Shown here in pieces: positions 60,261 to 64,000 of a DNA stretch of 64,000 nucleotides; the stretch's first letter is position 1, and each line of letters opens with the position of its first letter. Made by a program: the position numbers and the translations under genes. The stretch lies in contig NZ_JAQFII010000001.1 of assembly GCF_029504575.1 (NCBI RefSeq), forward strand, positions 2,392,501-2,456,500, written 5' to 3'. The stretch is from Streptomyces sp. SPB162. GTDB taxonomy: Bacteria; Actinomycetota; Actinomycetes; Streptomycetales; Streptomycetaceae. The notes under the pieces were generated by a model. It had not been told where the DNA came from. It was given only the letters and a program-made list of their open reading frames with translations, and ran no database searches.

Positions 60261-60695
60261 ATGCACGAGGAGATAGCCGACCAGGTCTGGGAGGCGGTCG
60301 GAAGCTGGGTGGAGGGACGCCATGAGGAGTCCGCGCAGATCCTCGCCATGCTGGCGGAGACGCAGACGCCGTCGATGATGTACGGGGTCGCCTGCGGTAT
60401 CGCCACCATCGCCACGGCGGCGCTGACGAAGATGCACGGCCCCCGCTCCCACGCCTGCTTCTGGGGCATTCGGACCGTAGGCGACCTGCGTCCGGAGGAC
60501 ATCGTCCCCCCGCACCATCTGTTCGCCGCCCGCTTCCTCGCCGCCTCCCTCAACAACGACAAGGACACGGCGGTGGCGCTCTACCAGGCCGCGTACACCT
60601 CCAGCGACCCAGACCTGTGGCCCGCGTGCATGCACACGCTCCTGGCAGCAACCGGAGAAGCCGTGATCGCGGCCACCACGGGGGCCCACCGGTGA
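60261..60695 (+). CDS. Helical hypothetical protein
   Basis: A 144-aa protein from ATG 60261. TPR-like helices (WVEGRHEESAQILAMLAETQ; FAARFLAASLNNDKDTAVAL) and several Cys/Met. The stop overlaps the next start. Unknown. Confidence 0.65.
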   Translation: MHEEIADQVWEAVGSWVEGRHEESAQILAMLAETQTPSMMYGVACGIATIATAALTKMHGPRSHACFWGIRTVGDLRPEDIVPPHHLFAARFLAASLNNDKDTAVALYQAAYTSSDPDLWPACMHTLLAATGEAVIAATTGAHR

Positions 60696-61051
60696 ACGGT
60701 GCTGCCACGGGCTCGGCCGACAGGCTGCGCGATGACGTCGCGGACCCGGCGACCTGGAGCGTCCGGGTATGCGGCGACCGCTGCACCACGTGCATCTTCC
60801 GGCCGGGCAACCTCATGAACCTGGCACCCGGCCGCGTCGCGAGCATGGTCAAGAAGGCCGTGGCTGACGAAGGGCACATCGTCTGCCATCAGACGCTCGG
60901 GGCGGAAGCCCCCGCCATCTGCGCAGGGTTCGCCAACCACCCGAGAGGGCGGGTTGCCTCCCTCTCGCTGCGACTCGCCCGCGCCGGCGTGCTGAGGATC
61001 GTCGCCATCGAGCCCGCCATGGTCACGCTGGTGAACCGGGAACGCCCATGA
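60692..61051 (+). CDS. Cys-containing hypothetical protein
   Basis: A 119-aa protein from GTG 60692. CGDRCTTCIFRPG and later Cys suit a metal site. It overlaps both neighbours by 4 bases. No family recognised. Confidence 0.65.
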   Translation: MNGAATGSADRLRDDVADPATWSVRVCGDRCTTCIFRPGNLMNLAPGRVASMVKKAVADEGHIVCHQTLGAEAPAICAGFANHPRGRVASLSLRLARAGVLRIVAIEPAMVTLVNRERP

Positions 61052-61737
61052 GCCACATACGAAACGGCCGCTTCTTCGCGGCCTGCCACCCGCAGGACAG
61101 TGCTCGCATCCGCATCGTTCGGTACGAGGAAGGGGACATGCGCGCCCTGGTCGCCGACGCGGCCACCGGGGCCCGCCAGCGCCTCATCCTCGCCTCCAGC
61201 CTTCACCCCACGGCTGTCACCGGAGCGGGGACCAGGCGCAAGAGCGGATACGCGCCAGAGGACGCCCCCCTGGCTTCCGGCCCGCCGCCGGCGACGCTCC
61301 AGCTCCAGCAGCCTGCGCCTGAGCCGACGGACTGGTTCGACGGGATGCCGGGGCGCCGCTTCCGTGTGGCATTGCCCCCGCGGCTGCTGCTCCTCAACTC
61401 CAACCAGCGGCTTCACCACCTCCGCCGCGCGGACATCACCAGGGTTCTGCGGCGCGCGGCCTGGGCGGCTTCGCGGGAACTGCCCGTTCTGGAGAGGGCC
61501 CACATCATCGGCGTGCTGCACCCCGACGACCGAGGGCGCCGCGATCCGGCCAACTGGTACCCGAGCTTCAAGGCGTGCGTGGACGGACTCGTGGACCAGG
61601 GCGTCCTGGAGGACGACGATCACACGCGGGTCGTCGGGCCGGACATGAGGATCGGACATGTGGTCAGCGGATCGCGCCTCGTCCTCCACGTAAGGGAGCT
61701 GGCGACAGATGGCACCCCCGCTGAGCTGCGGAATTAG
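61048..61737 (+). CDS. rusA: RusA-like Holliday junction resolvase with an N-terminal extension
   Basis: A 229-aa protein. Residues 100-220 match RusA: FRVALPPRLLLLNSNQR, then RDPANWYPSFKACVDGLVDQ with Asp166, Lys175, Asp179 and Asp189-191 as candidate metal and catalytic residues. The first 70 residues are an unassigned extra domain. It cuts four-way junctions before packaging. It overlaps the previous gene by 4 bases. Confidence 0.8.
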   Translation: MSHIRNGRFFAACHPQDSARIRIVRYEEGDMRALVADAATGARQRLILASSLHPTAVTGAGTRRKSGYAPEDAPLASGPPPATLQLQQPAPEPTDWFDGMPGRRFRVALPPRLLLLNSNQRLHHLRRADITRVLRRAAWAASRELPVLERAHIIGVLHPDDRGRRDPANWYPSFKACVDGLVDQGVLEDDDHTRVVGPDMRIGHVVSGSRLVLHVRELATDGTPAELRN

Positions 61738-61770
61738 CTCGGTCTCCGGGAAAGAAAAAGCACCCGAAAT

Positions 61771-61803
61771 CTTGCAAACCCCCCTAATGCATATAGAATA
61801 GAA
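61771..61803 (+). promoter_or_regulatory. Early promoter copy 4
   Basis: CTTGCA (61771-61776), 17 bases, TAGAAT (61794-61799) inside the exact 16-mer at 61788-61803. It starts the last operon visible in the window. Confidence 0.8.
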
Positions 61804-61901
61804 CCAAGAAGAAGGGGGACCCACCCCCACCCGAACTCCGCCCGGCAGCCGGTGACAACACAACCCGGCCGCCGGGCGGCCCTATGCCAAGGAGGACACA
61901 C

Positions 61902-62309
61902 GTGACAACGGTCGACCCCTGTCCGATCGCGGACCGCCAGGTCTGCCTGGCCACCCGCGACCTCTCGCGGGCGGTGCTGAGACGCCTCTGCGCGACCGCG
62001 GCCGGGATCGAGCCGCGCATCAAGACGATCATCGCCACCCAGACCGACGGCCCCGGGGAGTACGCCCTGTGGCGTCTGCACGGCGACGACGGGCGGCTCC
62101 TCCTCCAGTTCGACCTGCTCCAGAAGCCGGGCGCGGCGTGGGGCCCCCTCATCGGCGACGTGTCATTCCTCGCCCGGCTGGCCAACCTCCGCACCCATCC
62201 GCCCGGCTACTTCTACGTCCACCCGCTGCCAGACGCCCGCGACATCGCCATCCCTTTGCCGTCGAACCCCCGGGGCCTCGCCCCGCGCACGATTGGACCG
62301 CTCCAGTGA
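61902..62309 (+). CDS. Hypothetical early protein
   Basis: A 135-aa protein from GTG 61902 with AAGGAGG 6 nt upstream. LATRDLSRAVLRRLCATAAG and YALWRLHGDDGRLLLQFDLL suggest an alpha/beta fold. Its stop overlaps the phosphatase start, so the two are coupled. Confidence 0.65.
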   Translation: MTTVDPCPIADRQVCLATRDLSRAVLRRLCATAAGIEPRIKTIIATQTDGPGEYALWRLHGDDGRLLLQFDLLQKPGAAWGPLIGDVSFLARLANLRTHPPGYFYVHPLPDARDIAIPLPSNPRGLAPRTIGPLQ

Positions 62310-63379
62310 TCGCCACAACCCCCGCGCTGCTCGTCCAGCCCGACGGTCAAGTCGACGAGATCATGCTCGACTCTCACCGGCCCGACCAACTGCGCTGCAT
62401 CCGCTTCTACGTCCACGGCGCACGCGCCTACCCGCTCGGCCGCAGAGCCGTCGTCCACGTCGGACAGAACAGGGAGACCGTCAACAACGTCGCCGGGCAA
62501 GCATGGATGAGCGTCACCAGCGGAAGCCGCCCGCCCGTCCTGCGTGGGCCCGTTGTCATCACCGGCCCCGCCGACCGCACCGGCGACTTCACCCCGCTGC
62601 CCGCGCTGAGCGCCGACGCCGTGCGCCGCGCCGCCGGCCTGCTGTCCGGCACGTTCGCCGTGGCGCCGGACGTGAGCGTGGCGCAGCATCGCGGCGGGCG
62701 CGCCCACCAGTGCGACGCCTACGCCGTCAAGCGCGACAAGGGCAGCGGTCGCTGGGCCTTCGCCGTGCTCGATGGCGTCGGCGACACCCCCGAAGCCCGC
62801 CGCTTCGCCCAGAAGTTCGCACCGCGCGTCGCCCGCGCCGCAGCCCTGTACTGCGATCCCGCCCGCGCCCTCGCGGCAGCGCGCATCGAGGCCCGCAACG
62901 AAAGCCGCTGGGGCTTCGACCCCGCGACCGACCCCAGCGCCGTTGCGGTCGTCGCCGTGGCAGACCACCGCTCGCCGCTCATCCGCTTCGCCTGGTGCGG
63001 CGACGCGCGGGCCTACCGGCTCACCCCGATCGGCACGGCGGTACCGCTCACCCGTGACCACAACTTCGCCGAGGAGCAGCGGTCCCGTGGCCGAACCCCC
63101 GGCCCGTACGACCGGGACTTCATCACCTCCTGCCTGATGCGCGGCTCCATCACGGCAGGGGTGGTCGAGCGGAAGTACGCCCGCCGACTGCTGCTGTGCA
63201 CCGACGGCGTCCACGCCCCGCTGGAGCGGCGTGGGCGCGAAGTCGGCGGCATCCTCGACCTCGCCACCGACGCCAAGGACGCGGCCACGATGTGCGTCGC
63301 CGACGCGCTGAAGGCCGCCGGGCCAGAGGACGTCCCCGACAACGCGACAGCCCTGGTCGTGGACTTCTCCCGCAGCTAG
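62306..63379 (+). CDS. PP2C-family phosphatase with DUF3846-like N-terminal domain
   Basis: A 357-aa protein. Residues 1-95 resemble a DUF3846 domain. From about 115, PP2C motifs appear in order: SVAQHRGGRAHQCDAYAV, FAVLDGVGDT (156-161), CGDARAYRL (231-239), LLLCTDGVHAPL (299-301 Thr-Asp-Gly) and a late PDNATAL. These supply the metal-binding Asp residues. It would remove phosphate from Ser/Thr, perhaps on host regulators or kinases. Phage-borne copies are uncommon. Confidence 0.8.
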   Translation: MIATTPALLVQPDGQVDEIMLDSHRPDQLRCIRFYVHGARAYPLGRRAVVHVGQNRETVNNVAGQAWMSVTSGSRPPVLRGPVVITGPADRTGDFTPLPALSADAVRRAAGLLSGTFAVAPDVSVAQHRGGRAHQCDAYAVKRDKGSGRWAFAVLDGVGDTPEARRFAQKFAPRVARAAALYCDPARALAAARIEARNESRWGFDPATDPSAVAVVAVADHRSPLIRFAWCGDARAYRLTPIGTAVPLTRDHNFAEEQRSRGRTPGPYDRDFITSCLMRGSITAGVVERKYARRLLLCTDGVHAPLERRGREVGGILDLATDAKDAATMCVADALKAAGPEDVPDNATALVVDFSRS

Positions 63380-63422
63380 GCCAGCCCTTCCCGACCTGAT
63401 CACGGGTGCACCACACTCCGAA

Positions 63423-63438
63423 TGCCCATAGAAAAGAA
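63423..63438 (+). promoter_or_regulatory. Degenerate early-promoter copy
   Basis: TGCCCATAGAAAAGAA differs from the 16-mer at three positions. It lies 40 bases before the next gene, so it is probably a weaker member. Confidence 0.5.
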
Positions 63439-63478
63439 GCATTTGGGTGGTGGGGCGCCCACCCGAACCGGAGGACCC

Positions 63479-63829
63479 ATGCCCGCCCGACCCCCGACAC
63501 CAGTCATCAACACCCCGGAGCACCACTTCGGCGCCATGTTCCTGGTCATCGCCACCCGCCAACCCGACGACGCGACGCTCCGCGCCGCCACGAACCTCAT
63601 CGACAGCGCCGCCACCGCGTGCTGGGCACTGCGGCCCGACGACCTCGCAACGCTCACCCAGCAGCAGTACCGCCAGCTCCTCGACTACACCGCCGCCCCC
63701 CAGGTCCTCGACCTGGCCTTCTACCTCGGCGGCGACAGGAAGCAGATCCGCACCCTCATGGATCACATCGGCCGCGAGATCGCTCATGAACTCCTCATCC
63801 ACTACCCCCCGCTCGAAGTCCAGGGCTGA
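63479..63829 (+). CDS. Hypothetical early protein
   Basis: A 116-aa protein with GGAGGACCC before ATG 63479. Helical (RAATNLIDSAATACWALRPD; IRTLMDHIGREIAHELLIH). No family recognised. Confidence 0.65.
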   Translation: MPARPPTPVINTPEHHFGAMFLVIATRQPDDATLRAATNLIDSAATACWALRPDDLATLTQQQYRQLLDYTAAPQVLDLAFYLGGDRKQIRTLMDHIGREIAHELLIHYPPLEVQG

Positions 63830-63859
63830 CCCGACATCCGCTGATCCAGGAGAAACGGC

Positions 63860-64000
63860 ATGAGCCAGCTCGACCTGTTCGCTGACGCGAACACCCCCGA
63901 CGAACCCTCAGCTCCACTCGCCCCCGCTGCGACGCCCCGCAGATACCTCACTGACCTCCCGCCGGCGCTCACACCCGTCACCACTCAGCCCCGATCCAAG
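63860..64000 (+). CDS. Start of a further early gene (runs off right edge)
   Basis: ATG 63860 with CAGGAGAAAC upstream opens MSQLDLFADANTPDEPSAPL and stays open for 47 codons to the window end. Too short to assign. Confidence 0.6.
   Translation, partial: MSQLDLFADANTPDEPSAPLAPAATPRRYLTDLPPALTPVTTQPRSK

Noticed and set aside
1..64000. CRISPR arrays, complete insertion sequences and rRNA
   Set aside because: No regularly spaced direct repeats, no transposase with terminal repeats and no rRNA-like sequence were seen.

Overview
The window is GC-rich actinobacterial DNA, most likely from Streptomyces. Evidence: GTG and TTG starts, WhiB and DUF6415 proteins, and an FxLD lanthipeptide cluster. Almost all of it belongs to a temperate siphovirus: a prophage or, given ParB-like proteins and iteron-like repeats, possibly a phage-plasmid.

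Layout. 0-3.6 kb is the lysogeny region: start of a tyrosine integrase (leaves the window on the left), a divergent HTH/excisionase-like gene, an orphan C-terminal half of a large serine recombinase, and an XRE repressor plus membrane protein pair. 3.7-11 kb holds a ParB-like gene, small early genes, an interrupted adenine methyltransferase, a candidate structured RNA, and two ParB-domain genes. 12-22 kb is packaging and head: terS, terL, a structured non-coding gap with a lipoprotein gene, portal, HNH-like gene, scaffold, decoration protein, major capsid, MuF-like protein. 22.2-35.9 kb is a 13.7 kb cargo block between the MuF gene and the head-closure genes. It has a regulatory half (WbqC, broken YdcF, HTH-TPR regulator, RsbW-like ATPase, DUF6415) and a class I FxLD lanthipeptide operon (two PIMT-like methyltransferases, precursor, LanB, LanC). 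36-48.5 kb is the neck and tail module, with a programmed -1 frameshift in the tail chaperone and a tape measure of about 1,420 aa. 48.6-50.6 kb is lysis. 50.7-64 kb is a rightward early/replication module: Sak4-like ATPase, Cas4-like exonuclease, an initiator-like gene with five iterons inside it, cytosine methyltransferase, WhiB, HU, RusA, and a PP2C-like phosphatase.

Working together. A shared promoter sequence, TGCATATAGAATAGAA, precedes at least four early operons, including the ParB gene. An inverted repeat related to CCAACACT-AGTGTTGG sits before the excisionase-like gene, the repressor and three early transcripts, suggesting one repressor regulon. The most striking result is the complete lanthipeptide pathway placed inside a phage structural module.

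Caution. Several genes are broken by single-base insertions in short homopolymers (YdcF, second FxLD methyltransferase, tape measure, distal tail protein, initiator) and one by an in-frame stop (adenine methyltransferase). Either the element is defective or the sequence has indel errors; the reads would tell.
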